Shown: piece after piece, positions 8,901 through 18,213 of the stretch
How the letters are laid out: each line of letters starts with the position of its first letter
How positions within the stretch are numbered: position 1 is the stretch's first letter
NCBI GenBank assembly: GCA_020633335.1
Contig: JACKDU010000016.1
Span: forward strand, 35,575 to 99,574
Source of the DNA: Myxococcales bacterium
GTDB lineage: Bacteria > Myxococcota_A > Polyangia > Nannocystales > Nannocystaceae
Direction of reading: 5' to 3'
Length of the DNA: 64,000 bases
Position numbers and translations under genes: made by a program
Notes under the pieces: generated by a model
Database searches by the model: none
What the model was told of the DNA's origin: nothing
Seen by the model: the letters and a program-made list of their open reading frames with translations, nothing else

Positions 8901-10298
8901 ATGATCTCGAGGGAGCGCCCGAACGCCCGCCGCCGCCGGACCTGGGTCGCCGGCGCGGCCCTCGTGACGCTCGCGTCGTGCGGCCCCGCCGGGCCGCCTC
9001 CCCGCCCGCAGGCGACCATGCAGACCTCGGCGCCGCCGCGGCCGCAGACGTCGGCGCCGACCGCCACGGCCTACCGCTTCGCCCGGGTGATCGTCGCGCC
9101 GGGCGAGGTGATCGAGGGCGGCGTGATCGTCGTCGACGGCGCGACGATCCGCGGGGTGCTGGCCGCCGACGCGCCGCTCCCTGGCGACGCGGCGATCGTC
9201 GAGCTCGGCCGCTACACGGCGATCCCCGGGCTCATCGACGCCCACACCCACCTCACCTTCTGCTGGGACCCGCGCTGGGACGGCGGGAAGATGCCGGACG
9301 AGCCGCTGCCGCCCGCGGAGGCGATGCCCTTCGCCGAGGCGAACGCGCGGCGGACCCTCGAGGCCGGGATCACCACGGTCCGCGATCTGGGCGCGCTGCA
9401 TCAGCTGGATCTCGCGCTCGCGGCCCGGATCGACGCCGGCGAGGTGGTCGGTCCGCGGATCCTCGGGGCGGGCGAGGGGATCTGGCCGCCGGGCCTGGTC
9501 CCGGGGGAGGCCGAGGATGGGCCCTCCGGGGCCGTCCGCGGCCCCGAGGAGGTCGCCGCCGCCGCCCGCGATCGCCTCGCCGATGGCGCCCGGGTGATCA
9601 AGCTCTGGGCCTCCACCGGCACCGACGACGACCTCAGCGGCCAGCCGCTCTACTCCTACGAGGAGATCAAGGCGGCGGTCGACGTCGCCCACGCCCACGG
9701 GGTCAAGGTCGCGGTCCACGACTACCTCGGCGAGGTCGCCGACGACATCATCCGCGCCGGCGCCGACACCATCGAGCATGCGCGCGAGCTCTCGGACGCG
9801 AGCCTGGCGGCGATGCGCGAGCGCGGCGTCGCCTACGTGCCGACGATCTGGCACAACGTCTACTACCGCGACAACATCGAGCGCCTCGGCCTCGATCCCG
9901 CGGCGGCCGCGGGCTTCGACGCCTTCATCGACGCCAACGTGGCGACCGCCCGCCGGGCCAAGGCGGCCGGGGTGACGATCGTCATGGGCTCGGACGCGGT
10001 CTTCACCGGCTTCGGCGACAACACCCGCGAGCTCGACGTCTTCGTCGAGCGGGTCGGGATGACGCCGATGGAGGCGCTGGCGACCGCGACCACCGACGCC
10101 GCCCGGGCGCTCGGGATCGACGATCGCCTGGGGGCGATCCGGCCGGGCTACGAGGCCGACTTCGTGGTGATCGACGGCGACCTGGCGAGCATCGAGGACA
10201 TCCACAGGGTCGTCTCGGTGGTCAAGCGGGGCGCGGTGATCGACGTCGCCGCGCCGGCGGGGGGATCGGGTATGCTCAATCCCTTGGTCTCGCCATGA
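8901..10298 (+). CDS. Secreted metal-dependent amidohydrolase
   Basis: A 465-residue lipoprotein (signal RRRRTWVAGAALVTLASC, Cys27) of the amidohydrolase superfamily, close in layout to imidazolonepropionase or prolidase-like amidohydrolases. Metal-site motifs are visible in order: HxH in LIDAHTHLTF, the probable carbamylated Lys in VIKLWASTG, His in VAVHDYLGE, His in DTIEHARE, and the catalytic Asp in MGSDAVFTG. RPGYEADFVVID is the usual C-terminal beta-sandwich signature. It likely hydrolyses a cyclic amide or peptide bond outside the cytoplasm. Its TGA stop overlaps the ATG of the following lamin-tail lipoprotein (ATGA at 10295-10298), so the two are probably translationally coupled. Confidence 0.88.
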   Translation: MISRERPNARRRRTWVAGAALVTLASCGPAGPPPRPQATMQTSAPPRPQTSAPTATAYRFARVIVAPGEVIEGGVIVVDGATIRGVLAADAPLPGDAAIVELGRYTAIPGLIDAHTHLTFCWDPRWDGGKMPDEPLPPAEAMPFAEANARRTLEAGITTVRDLGALHQLDLALAARIDAGEVVGPRILGAGEGIWPPGLVPGEAEDGPSGAVRGPEEVAAAARDRLADGARVIKLWASTGTDDDLSGQPLYSYEEIKAAVDVAHAHGVKVAVHDYLGEVADDIIRAGADTIEHARELSDASLAAMRERGVAYVPTIWHNVYYRDNIERLGLDPAAAAGFDAFIDANVATARRAKAAGVTIVMGSDAVFTGFGDNTRELDVFVERVGMTPMEALATATTDAARALGIDDRLGAIRPGYEADFVVIDGDLASIEDIHRVVSVVKRGAVIDVAAPAGGSGMLNPLVSP

Positions 10299-11656
10299 CG
10301 TTGTCGCAGCTCCGCTCCCCCTCACCCCTCGCGCTCACGCTCACGCTCCTGGCCTTCGGCTGCTCCGGCGGCGGCGGGGACTCGTCCGGCGGCGAGACGA
10401 CCAGCGAGGGCGGGAGCTCGAGCGGCGGCGACACCTCGAGCAGCACCTCGACCTCGACCGGGGGCTCGAGCTCGAGCTCGACGGGCGCGCCCGAGACCTC
10501 GACGAGCGGCGGAGACGTCTGCGGCGACGGGGTGATCGACGCCGGCGAGGACTGCGACAGCGACGCGCTCGGCGGGAAGACCTGCGCCGACGTCGGCGAG
10601 GGGATGGTCGGGACCCTCGCCTGCGCCGACGACTGCACCCTCGACGCCTCGGGGTGCGCGGCCGCGGCCGCGATCGTCCTCCTCAACGAGGTCACCTCGA
10701 AGGGGGTCCTCGAGGGCCCCTACGCCGACCACGGGGACGCGATCGAGCTCTACAACGCCGGCGACGCGCCGGTCGACCTCGACGGCTGGGCGATCTCGGA
10801 CGACCCGACCTTCCCGGTCGACAAGACCTACGTCTTCCCGGCCAAGAGCTCGCTGCCGGTGGGCGGCTACCTCGTCCTCGTCGCCTACGACCCGATGAGC
10901 GGGACCGGCGAGCTCCCCTTCGGGATCAGCGCGAGCAACGAGGAGACGATCACCCTGCGCGACGCCGCCCAGGTTCAGGCCGACCAGCTCGTGCTCAACG
11001 GGGCGGACGCCGAGATCTCGTGGTGCCGGCTCCCGGATGGCGCCGACCTCTGGACCTACTGCGACCAGACCTTCGGCGGGCCCAACGTCGAGGCTGCGTC
11101 GGTCTGTGGCAACGGGATCCAGGAGGGCGACGAGGCCTGCGACGGCGACGACCTCGGCGGCCTCACCTGCGCCGACCTCGGCTTCGCCGGCGGCGCGCTC
11201 GCTTGCACCATCGAGTGCGTCCCCAACGCGTCGATGTGCACCTCCGGGAGCACGGTCGCGATCAACGAGATCGAGTCGACCGACGACCAGATCGAGCTCT
11301 ACAACGCCGGCGGCGTCAGCGTGGACATCTCCGGCTGGATCCTCACCGACGACGTCGTCGACCAGAACTACGACCCGGCGGCCGACCTCGAGAAGCTGGT
11401 CTTCCCGGCGCTCACCAGCCTCGGCCCCAAGCAGTTCCGCAACGTGATGAAGGGGATGCTGCCGGGGATGCACCCCTTCGGGCTCAGCGCGGGCGGGGAG
11501 ACGGTGACGCTCCTGAAGCCCGACCTCAGCGTGGTCAGCGTCGTCACCTACGGTGACGGCGAGGCGGCGACGTCCTTCTGCCGGCTCCCCGACGGCCCCG
11601 CCGGGACCTGGACGATCGATTGCACGCCGACCTTCGGCGCCGCCAACAAGCCCTGA
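10295..11656 (+). CDS. Lipoprotein with two lamin-tail domains and Cys-rich repeats
   Basis: This 453-residue protein has a lipobox at LLAFGC (Cys23) and a Ser/Thr/Gly linker to about residue 70. Two copies of a module follow: a myxobacterial cysteine-rich repeat (CGDGVIDAGEDCD, then CGNGIQEGDEACD) and then a lamin-tail (LTD) type beta-sandwich. Each LTD has the signature of an (I/L)NE start, DxIELYNAG, (D/S)xSGW or LDGWAISDD, and a late TFGxxN ending. Bacterial LTD domains are found in secreted proteins, often beside or fused to CotH kinases, and a CotH kinase gene starts 44 bases downstream here. Translational coupling to the amidohydrolase is seen from the ATGA overlap. Function is probably as a cell-surface scaffold or adhesin; this is inference. 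Confidence 0.85.
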   Translation: MTLSQLRSPSPLALTLTLLAFGCSGGGGDSSGGETTSEGGSSSGGDTSSSTSTSTGGSSSSSTGAPETSTSGGDVCGDGVIDAGEDCDSDALGGKTCADVGEGMVGTLACADDCTLDASGCAAAAAIVLLNEVTSKGVLEGPYADHGDAIELYNAGDAPVDLDGWAISDDPTFPVDKTYVFPAKSSLPVGGYLVLVAYDPMSGTGELPFGISASNEETITLRDAAQVQADQLVLNGADAEISWCRLPDGADLWTYCDQTFGGPNVEAASVCGNGIQEGDEACDGDDLGGLTCADLGFAGGALACTIECVPNASMCTSGSTVAINEIESTDDQIELYNAGGVSVDISGWILTDDVVDQNYDPAADLEKLVFPALTSLGPKQFRNVMKGMLPGMHPFGLSAGGETVTLLKPDLSVVSVVTYGDGEAATSFCRLPDGPAGTWTIDCTPTFGAANKP

Positions 11657-11700
11657 TCGGCCGGGCCCCGGGCGCGCGGCGGGTCTGCTATCGTCCTCGG

Positions 11701-13482
11701 ATGTCCGCGCGCGCCTCATCCCTCGCACTCTCGGGCTCCCTCCTCGCGCTGGCGCTCGCCGGCTGCGGCGACTCCGGTCCGGCGAACGCCAGCTCCGCGA
11801 CCGACGCGACGACCGGGAGCACCGGCTCCGCGGGGAGCTCGAGCAGCAGCAGCAGCAGCAGCACGAGCGGTGCTGGCACCAGCACGGGGAGCACGGGCGG
11901 GGGCGAGAGCAGCGGCGCCACGACCAGCGGCGGGAGCACGGGGAGTAGCGGCGGGGCGACGACCAGCGGCGCCGAGTCGACCTCGGCCGCGTCGGCGAGC
12001 ACCGGCGAGGTGCCGCCCGACATGCCGCCGCCGATCCACTGCGATCCCGACGGCGGCGGCCCCTACTGGCTCCTCGAGGGCGAGTCGCTGGAGGTGCCGA
12101 TCACCTGCCTGACCGGGATCGAGCTCGCCGGCGAGGACTTCACGATCGAGCCGCTGCCGGCGGGCGCGAGCTACGATCCGGTGACCGCGACCCTCCACTG
12201 GACCCCCGGGCTCGACCAGGGGGCGGTCTATCACCTGACGATCACCGCGGTCCCGGCCGACGAGAGCGCGCCCCTCAAGATCGGCGTCGCCGACCGCTGG
12301 GATCACCCGGAGAACGTCCCGGTCGTCGACCCGCTGATCTACACCGAGGAGTACGGCCTCCCGGTCCTCCACCTCGACGCCGCGCCCGAGATCAACGCCA
12401 ACGACTACACCCCGGCGACGATCGTCTACGACGGGCACACCTACGTCGCCGAGGCCAAGTACCGCGGCGCCGCCTCGCTCGGCTACCCGAAGAAGAGCTA
12501 CACCCTCAAGTTCGCCAAGGAGGACAAGTTCAGCGATCTGGACGTGCCCTTCGTGAACAAGCGCAAGGTCGTCCTGATCTCGACCTTCGACGACAACGCC
12601 TACATCCGCCAGCGCCTCGCCTACGAGATGTGGAACGCGCTCGACCCCGCGCACATCCAGGTCCAGGTCTACAGCGGGGTGGTCTTCGTCGACAACGCCT
12701 ACTGGGGGCTCTACACCTTCTCCGATCACGTCGACGGCTACCTGATGGAGGACCACGGCCTCTTCCAGGACGGCAACCTCTACAAGGCGCGCAACCACGA
12801 CGCCAACTTCCGCCTGGTGAAGGCGAACCAGCAGCCGAAGGTGACGCCGCACGACGGCCTCACCAAGGAGGAGGGCTTCCCGCTGCCGGGGGAGATGGGG
12901 GCCTTCGACGACCTCGACGCGCTCGTCACCTTCGTGGCGACCGCGACCGACGCCGACTTCCTCGCTCAGATCGACGGGATCATCACCCGCAAGGAGTACG
13001 AGGACTGGTGGATCTTCGTCTCGCTGATCATGGCCGACGACTCCGCCGGCAAGAACTCCTACCACTACCACGATCCCAACGGCGGCCTCTTCCGCTTCAC
13101 GCCCTGGGACTTCAACGACTCCTTCGGCCAGACCTGGCAGACCGCGCGCAAGGGCTTCACCAAGAACCCCGAGGCCTACACCTGGGCCAACCAGCTCTTC
13201 ACCCGCTTCCTCGCGCTGCCGACGATCGGCACCCCGCTCCGCGCCCGCTACGGCGCGGTCCTTCAGGACACCTACGAGGTCGAGTGGATCCTCAACCGGG
13301 TCGACCAGCTCATCGCCGAGATCGATCCGAGCGCCCACCGCGACGAGGGCCGCTGGGGCGCGCTCTACAAGACCTACCCCGGCTGGAAGTGGCGCGTCGA
13401 CTTCACGACCTACGAGGAGGAGGTCGTCTACCTCAAGCAGTGGATCAGCGACCGCTGGGCCTTCGTCGACGGGCTCTACTGA
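11701..13482 (+). CDS. CotH-family protein kinase, lipoprotein
   Basis: A 593-residue lipoprotein (ALALAGC, Cys22) with a Ser/Thr/Gly linker to about residue 105, a short beta domain, and a CotH kinase domain from about residue 215. CotH proteins are atypical secreted kinases that phosphorylate Ser/Thr on extracellular proteins, first known from Bacillus spore coats. Visible motifs are the ATP-lysine region KYRGAASLGYPKKSYTL, the DDNAYIRQRLAYEMW helix, and the catalytic/metal region KNSYHYHDPNGG with FTPWDFNDSFG. The ATG at 11701 directly precedes the signal peptide. It follows the lamin-tail lipoprotein on the same strand and converges on a second CotH protein, forming a local group of surface phosphorylation candidates. 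Confidence 0.88.
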   Translation: MSARASSLALSGSLLALALAGCGDSGPANASSATDATTGSTGSAGSSSSSSSSSTSGAGTSTGSTGGGESSGATTSGGSTGSSGGATTSGAESTSAASASTGEVPPDMPPPIHCDPDGGGPYWLLEGESLEVPITCLTGIELAGEDFTIEPLPAGASYDPVTATLHWTPGLDQGAVYHLTITAVPADESAPLKIGVADRWDHPENVPVVDPLIYTEEYGLPVLHLDAAPEINANDYTPATIVYDGHTYVAEAKYRGAASLGYPKKSYTLKFAKEDKFSDLDVPFVNKRKVVLISTFDDNAYIRQRLAYEMWNALDPAHIQVQVYSGVVFVDNAYWGLYTFSDHVDGYLMEDHGLFQDGNLYKARNHDANFRLVKANQQPKVTPHDGLTKEEGFPLPGEMGAFDDLDALVTFVATATDADFLAQIDGIITRKEYEDWWIFVSLIMADDSAGKNSYHYHDPNGGLFRFTPWDFNDSFGQTWQTARKGFTKNPEAYTWANQLFTRFLALPTIGTPLRARYGAVLQDTYEVEWILNRVDQLIAEIDPSAHRDEGRWGALYKTYPGWKWRVDFTTYEEEVVYLKQWISDRWAFVDGLY

Positions 13483-13487
13483 GGGGC

Positions 13488-13506
13488 GAGCCGGCCCCGC
13501 CGGCTC
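13488..13506. terminator. Bidirectional terminator between convergent CotH genes
   Basis: Arms GAGCCGGC (13488-13495) and GCCGGCTC (13499-13506) form a perfect 8-bp stem with loop CCC. It lies between the stop of the plus-strand CotH gene and the stop of the minus-strand CotH-lectin gene, overlapping the latter by two bases. Confidence 0.65.
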
Positions 13507-15475
13507 ACGGGAGCTTGCAGATGTAGGGCCGGACGGTGCTGCACTTGAGGTCGTTCCAGAGGCCGCCCGACCACTTCGGGAGGTTGACGCAGTCCTCGTT
13601 GCCGGAATTGTTGGGCTCGCCCTCGTTCCAGGCGGTGAAGTCGAGGGGGGTGCCGTCGCTCCACACGAACGTGCCCTCCTGCTGGATGTCGCTCAGGCCG
13701 ATCCACCAGTCAGCGCTGGCGATCGCGAAGGCCTCCTGCACCAGCCAGTCCTGGGTCGCCTGATCGTGGATCGAGACGAGCTCGCCGCCCTTGGCCTTGC
13801 ACTCGGTGTTCGCCTGGTCGAAGGGGAGGGCGACGAAGCAGAAGTCGGCGGTCCCCGGCCCGGGGATGTCCTTGTTGACGCAGTGGGGGCACTTCGGATC
13901 CTCGTCCCAGATCCCGTCGCAGTTGTCGTCGTCGAGGTCGCAGACCTCGGGCGCGCCGGGGTGGACGTTGGGGTCGTTGTCGTTGCAGTCGTCGATGCAG
14001 GCGGAGTAGCCGTCCTTGTCGTTGTCGACCGCCGACGGGACCGTGCACTTGAGCCCCTCGGCGATCGTGTTCTTCCGGTTGAGGAAGAAGTTGATGTTGT
14101 CGACGACCTCCTGGTTGTGGGCCGCGATCCCGCACTCCTTGCGAGGATCGGCGGCGAAGGCCGCGGCCGAGAGCGCCTGGAGGTCGTTGGCCATGCCGAT
14201 GAGGTCGAGGTTGTCGACCCGGGCGACGACGTCGCTATAGTGGTCGGCGAGGAGCATCCGGCAGGGGACCGAGGCCGCGCACATCTGCTGGACCCGCCCC
14301 TGGCCGCCGAAGGTGTCGAGGTGCTGGCGCAGGGTCTGATCGATCCCCCAGGGGAGGAAGAGCCAGCGCTGATCGCTCGGCCGGTTGTAGACGAAGAAGT
14401 TGTTGCGGGTCCAGGCGTAGCCGTCCCAGTCGCCGAGGTAGATCCCGGTGGCGAAGGACTTGGTGACGTTGTCGATGTCCATCACCGCGGCGGCGTCGAG
14501 GAGGAAGGTCGCGGGGTCCTGCATCGCGTCGAGGGCGGCGAGCCAGACGAAGAGGTCAGCGAAGCCCATGTCGCTGCCGTTGTCGAGGTCGAAGGAGGTG
14601 ATCTTGTCGGCGACGAGGTCGCTGCCGTAGGCGCCCTCGTAGAGCTGCCCCTTGTCCGAGCCGAACCAGTGGTTCAAGAAGACGTCGTTGTCGACGGCCT
14701 CGACCGTGGTGTAGAGCCCGTAGAGCTCGCCGTTGACCGAGACGGTCGCGTAGGCCGCCCGCGGGGCGGCGACGCCGGCGTCGCGGAAGAGGGTGTAGCC
14801 GAGGATCTCGCGCTGGGCGGAGCAGTCCTGGACCATGTTGTTGACCGCGAGCTTCTCGATCCCGAGGAGGTCTTGGCCCGGGACGTAGCGGTTGAAGTCG
14901 AGGAGGAAGGCCGCCTTCTTGTCGAGCTTACGGAAGGAGCCGTAGTTGCCCTTGAGGCGGACGCCGACCTGCGGGAGGTCGTAGACCTGGCCGCCGATCG
15001 TCGCCGTAACCCCGCCGACGGTGTACTTCTTGGGGTCGGTGTTGAGGGCGAGGAGCGCGTTGTCCGAGAGGGTGATGTTGATGTCGGCGATCGCCTTGGT
15101 GTTGAAGAGCGGCTCGGCGTCGAGGTAGGGATCGACCGGCTCGCCGGTGGTGCCGGTGGTCGCGTCGGTGTCGGTGCCGTCGGTGCCGAGGTCGGTGGTG
15201 GTCGTGTCGGCGCCGGTGCTGGTGGTCGAGGTCTCGGGGGTCGTGGTCGCGCCGCTGCTGGTGTCGGCGCCGGTGCTGCTGGTGCTGGTGTCGGCGCCGC
15301 TGCTGCCCGTGCTGCCCGTCGACGAGGTCGAGGTCGAGGTCGCGGCGCTGCTGCTCCCGGTCGACGTGGCGTCGCCGGTCGAGCCGGTGGTCGCCGAGGT
15401 CACCGTCGTGTCGTCGCCGCAGGCGGCGAGGACGAGGAGGGCCGTGAGGGGGAGGTGAGCCGCCGGTCCGCGCAT
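13505..15475 (-). CDS. CotH kinase - MopE-like metal repeat - C-type lectin lipoprotein
   Basis: A 656-residue lipoprotein (LVLAAC, Cys19) with a long Thr/Ser/Gly/Asp linker to about residue 112 and three further parts. A CotH-kinase domain (about 120-470) shows VRLKGNYGSFRKLDKKAAF, IYLGDWDGYAWTRNNFF and FLPWGIDQTL. A Ca-binding MopE-type motif follows at about 480-515 (DNDKDGYSACIDDCNDND, then HPGAPEVCDLDDDNCDG). From about 540 there is a C-type lectin-like domain with the expected WIGLSDIQQEG, WNEGEPNNSGNEDC and WNDLKC motifs. EPN before the WND motif is the mannose-type calcium site in classical lectins. The architecture suggests a surface kinase that is targeted by carbohydrate binding; that is inference. 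It is a divergent paralog of the neighbouring CotH protein. Confidence 0.88.
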   Translation of the reverse strand: MRGPAAHLPLTALLVLAACGDDTTVTSATTGSTGDATSTGSSSAATSTSTSSTGSTGSSGADTSTSSTGADTSSGATTTPETSTTSTGADTTTTDLGTDGTDTDATTGTTGEPVDPYLDAEPLFNTKAIADINITLSDNALLALNTDPKKYTVGGVTATIGGQVYDLPQVGVRLKGNYGSFRKLDKKAAFLLDFNRYVPGQDLLGIEKLAVNNMVQDCSAQREILGYTLFRDAGVAAPRAAYATVSVNGELYGLYTTVEAVDNDVFLNHWFGSDKGQLYEGAYGSDLVADKITSFDLDNGSDMGFADLFVWLAALDAMQDPATFLLDAAAVMDIDNVTKSFATGIYLGDWDGYAWTRNNFFVYNRPSDQRWLFLPWGIDQTLRQHLDTFGGQGRVQQMCAASVPCRMLLADHYSDVVARVDNLDLIGMANDLQALSAAAFAADPRKECGIAAHNQEVVDNINFFLNRKNTIAEGLKCTVPSAVDNDKDGYSACIDDCNDNDPNVHPGAPEVCDLDDDNCDGIWDEDPKCPHCVNKDIPGPGTADFCFVALPFDQANTECKAKGGELVSIHDQATQDWLVQEAFAIASADWWIGLSDIQQEGTFVWSDGTPLDFTAWNEGEPNNSGNEDCVNLPKWSGGLWNDLKCSTVRPYICKLP

Positions 15476-15621
15476 GATTCAGACACGTTAGCCGGGCGCG
15501 CGTCGCTCGCTCAAGCGGCGTCAGTCGGCGGTGGGGCGGCCGACGGGCAGGTGCGTCGACGCGCCGCTGGATCGGCGCTCGTCCTGGCTCCAGCGTAGAA
15601 GGGTCCGCGCGACGATGCGCG

Positions 15622-17469
15622 CTAGTCGGCGGACGTCGTCGCCGCGACGTCGACCGTGAAGACCGTCACCGCGTGGGTGCCACGGAGGCCCTTGAGCTCG
15701 AGCACCTCGGTGCGCGCCGGCAGGCGCTCGTCGGCCGCGAGCCCGCGCGCGGCGGCGTCGGCGAGGATCGCCGCCGACACCGCGATCTCGTCGGCGCCGG
15801 CCTTGCTCTCGATCCGCGCGGCGGTGTTCACCGTGGTCCCGAAGTAGTCGATTCGGTCGTTGGCGGTCATGGCGATGCAGGGCCCGCGGTGGAGGCCGAT
15901 CCGCAGCTTCAGGCGCTCGCCGGTCGCCGGGTGGCGGACGTCGGCGATCGCCCGCTGCATCGCGATCGCCGCCCGGAGGCCGTCGACCGGCCGCCGGAAG
16001 ACCGCCATGATCGCGTCGCCGATCGTCTTCACGAGGGCGCCCTCGTGATCGACGTAGCAGGCGCGGAGGGTGTCGAAGTGCTGGCGGACCAGGGCGAAGG
16101 CCGAGCCGTCGCCGATCCGCTCGTAGAGCGCGGTCGAGCCGACGACGTCGGTGAAGAGGAAGACCTGGTTCTGGATCGCCAGCTCGGTCCCGGGCGCGAG
16201 GATCTCGGCGCTGAAGAGGTCGCGGAAGTCCTGGATCGTCGCCAGCTCGGCGGCCGAGACCACGTCGTCGGCCCAGGCGGCGCGGGCGATCATCAGCTCG
16301 GCGGCGATCCCCGCGGCGTTGGTGATCGTCAGCGCGAGCGCGCCGGCGCGGACCCGGGGCGGGGCGCCGGTGATCGCCTCGCGGCCGAGCTCGACCTCGA
16401 TCGCCGACGGCGCGTCCGGGTCGTCGACGACGTCGAAGTAGACGCCGACGGCGGCCTGCGGGGCGAGGAGCTGGTGCTTGCCGGGCCCGAGCTCGGCCTT
16501 CACCGCGCGCGACGCCCCGGGCTCGAGGTTCCATCCGGCGATCCGGTGGGGGGTGTTGCGGGGGCCGGCGTGGCAGTACTCGCCCTCCTCCTCGCCGAGG
16601 CCGAGGGGGCGCGGCGCGAAGCGGACCTCGACCGCCCGATCGAAGTCGACGCCGAAGCGGATGTTGCAGGTCGGGCAGTGGCTGCTCTCGGCGAGCTCGG
16701 CGAGGCGGCTGGCGCTCGCCTTGGCCCGCCGGCACGACGGGCAGATCAGCTCGTACTCGAGGTCGAAGAGGCCGGCGTTGGTGGCGTGGAGGAAGAGGCG
16801 CAGGGTGTCGCGGCGCGGCGTCTTCCAGCGATCGGCGAGGGCGTAGGGGGCGAGGCTGCCGAGCTCGCTCGCGGGCGCCTCGAGGAGGTGGAGGCGGAGC
16901 GCCTCGCCGATCGCGGTGAGGCCCAGGCGGGCCGCGAGCGGGCGGAGGACGCGATCGAGCTGGCCCCCCGCGGTGTCGCGCGGGCGCACGCCGCCGGGCT
17001 CCGGGAGCGCGCGGCCGGCCGCCCAGCGGGGGGCCAGCTCGTAGACCCGACGGAAGCCCGCGCGGGTCTGGATCCCGATCGCCACCCGGGCGACCAGGCG
17101 GCCGAAGAGGTGGCGCGGGGTGACCGTGATCGTGTGGACGAGATCGGTGGTGTCGGGCGCGTCGCCGTCGGCGAGGGTGACCTCCGAGACCAGGCGGAGG
17201 AAGGGCCCCGCCTGGTAGTCGCGGGTGAAGCGGAAGTACTCGTGCTCGACCCACTCGCAGGGGCGCTCGATCCAGCGGAGGGTGATCCCCCCCGAGCTCG
17301 CCTCGGCGTGGATCTCGGAGCCCCCGGAGTCGAGCGGCTTGTAGGTGTAGCGGACCGGGAAGAGGCCGGCGAGTCGGTTGAGCCGCTCGGTGTCGGCGAC
17401 GTAGTCCCAGAGGAGCTCGCGGCGGACCGGGATCCGATGCTCCCAGCGGAAGACTTCGGGCGTCGCCAT
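15622..17469 (-). CDS. Class III adenylate/guanylate cyclase with SRPBCC and zinc-site regulatory region
   Basis: A 615-residue soluble protein from ATG 17469 (MATPEVFRWEHR). The N-terminal 150 residues resemble an SRPBCC/START-like ligand-binding domain. The middle holds a probable zinc ribbon (CPSC near 241, CPTC near 265) in a region matching my memory of DUF5939, which accompanies cyclases in myxobacteria. The catalytic domain (about 425-600) has both metal-binding Asp positions (FLFTDVVGST and GDAIMAVF) and DYFGTTVNTAARIE, the signature of active class III cyclases. It should make cAMP or cGMP in the cytoplasm in response to a ligand or metal. The genes upstream (17542-19064) share the strand but begin a separate overlapping pair. 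Confidence 0.88.
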   Translation of the reverse strand: MATPEVFRWEHRIPVRRELLWDYVADTERLNRLAGLFPVRYTYKPLDSGGSEIHAEASSGGITLRWIERPCEWVEHEYFRFTRDYQAGPFLRLVSEVTLADGDAPDTTDLVHTITVTPRHLFGRLVARVAIGIQTRAGFRRVYELAPRWAAGRALPEPGGVRPRDTAGGQLDRVLRPLAARLGLTAIGEALRLHLLEAPASELGSLAPYALADRWKTPRRDTLRLFLHATNAGLFDLEYELICPSCRRAKASASRLAELAESSHCPTCNIRFGVDFDRAVEVRFAPRPLGLGEEEGEYCHAGPRNTPHRIAGWNLEPGASRAVKAELGPGKHQLLAPQAAVGVYFDVVDDPDAPSAIEVELGREAITGAPPRVRAGALALTITNAAGIAAELMIARAAWADDVVSAAELATIQDFRDLFSAEILAPGTELAIQNQVFLFTDVVGSTALYERIGDGSAFALVRQHFDTLRACYVDHEGALVKTIGDAIMAVFRRPVDGLRAAIAMQRAIADVRHPATGERLKLRIGLHRGPCIAMTANDRIDYFGTTVNTAARIESKAGADEIAVSAAILADAAARGLAADERLPARTEVLELKGLRGTHAVTVFTVDVAATTSAD

Positions 17470-17541
17470 CGCCGGCAGGATATCAGCAATGGTCGCGCGC
17501 GGGTCCGCGCGCACATGGCCCCTCGTGCAGGCGGCGCGCGC

Positions 17542-18213
17542 TCACGGGGTGGGGCCGCGGACGAGGCGCTGGTGCGCGCCGCCGAGGCCGGCGAGCTCGA
17601 GCTCCGAGCGGAGCGCGTCGTCGCCGAGGACGATCGCGCCGCCGGCGAGGAGCACCCAGAGGATCGACGGGTGGGGCTCGGTCACCGCGCAGATCGTGAC
17701 GTCCGCGGCGGCGATCGTCCCGCTCGCGTCCGCGAGCTCGAGGCGCTCCGGTCGGCAGCGGAGCTCGAAGGGCGCCTCATCGCCGCAGCCCTCGTCGATC
17801 GCCTCGGAGCGGAGCTGGAGGCGGTACTCGCCGTCGATCGCCTCGCCGGGGCCGCGCCAGCGGCAGCGCAGGGGCGCGGGCGTCGTTGGCCGCGGCGGCG
17901 CGCCCTGGAGCTCGAGCCCGGCGAAGGGATCGTCCGCGCTCGCCACCACCTCGAGGGTCGCGCCGCGCTCGTCGACGTCGAGGGTCGCGCGGCCGCGGTA
18001 GGAGGCGAGCGGCAGATCGCGGCAGCCGACGTTGCGGGATTCGAAGGTCAGCGCGTGGTGGGGCGCGGGGACGAAGGGCGGCGGGGTCGCGTCGCTCTTC
18101 GGCGGCGCGGCTGGGGCCGGGCCCTCGGCGGCGGCGCAGGCGAGGTGGGCGGCGAGCGCGGGTGCGAGGGCGAGCCGCCGCCTCCGATCGATCGCAGCGC
18201 CGAGCGTGGTCAC
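17542..18213 (-). CDS. Secreted or membrane-attached protein of unknown function
   Basis: A 223-residue protein with an Arg-rich start, a hydrophobic segment ending AAHLAC (a poor lipobox, possible Cys26) and a Pro/Ala-rich linker. A mainly beta region with four Cys (VGCRDL, LRCRWRG, DEGCGDE, FELRCRP) suggests two disulfides and an exported protein. A hydrophobic stretch (ILWVLLAGGAIVLG) near residue 190 could be a membrane segment. I do not recognise the family. Its ATG overlaps the stop of the upstream gene at 18210-19064 by 4 bases (ATGA), so the two are very likely co-expressed and translationally coupled. Confidence 0.6.
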   Translation of the reverse strand: MTTLGAAIDRRRRLALAPALAAHLACAAAEGPAPAAPPKSDATPPPFVPAPHHALTFESRNVGCRDLPLASYRGRATLDVDERGATLEVVASADDPFAGLELQGAPPRPTTPAPLRCRWRGPGEAIDGEYRLQLRSEAIDEGCGDEAPFELRCRPERLELADASGTIAAADVTICAVTEPHPSILWVLLAGGAIVLGDDALRSELELAGLGGAHQRLVRGPTP

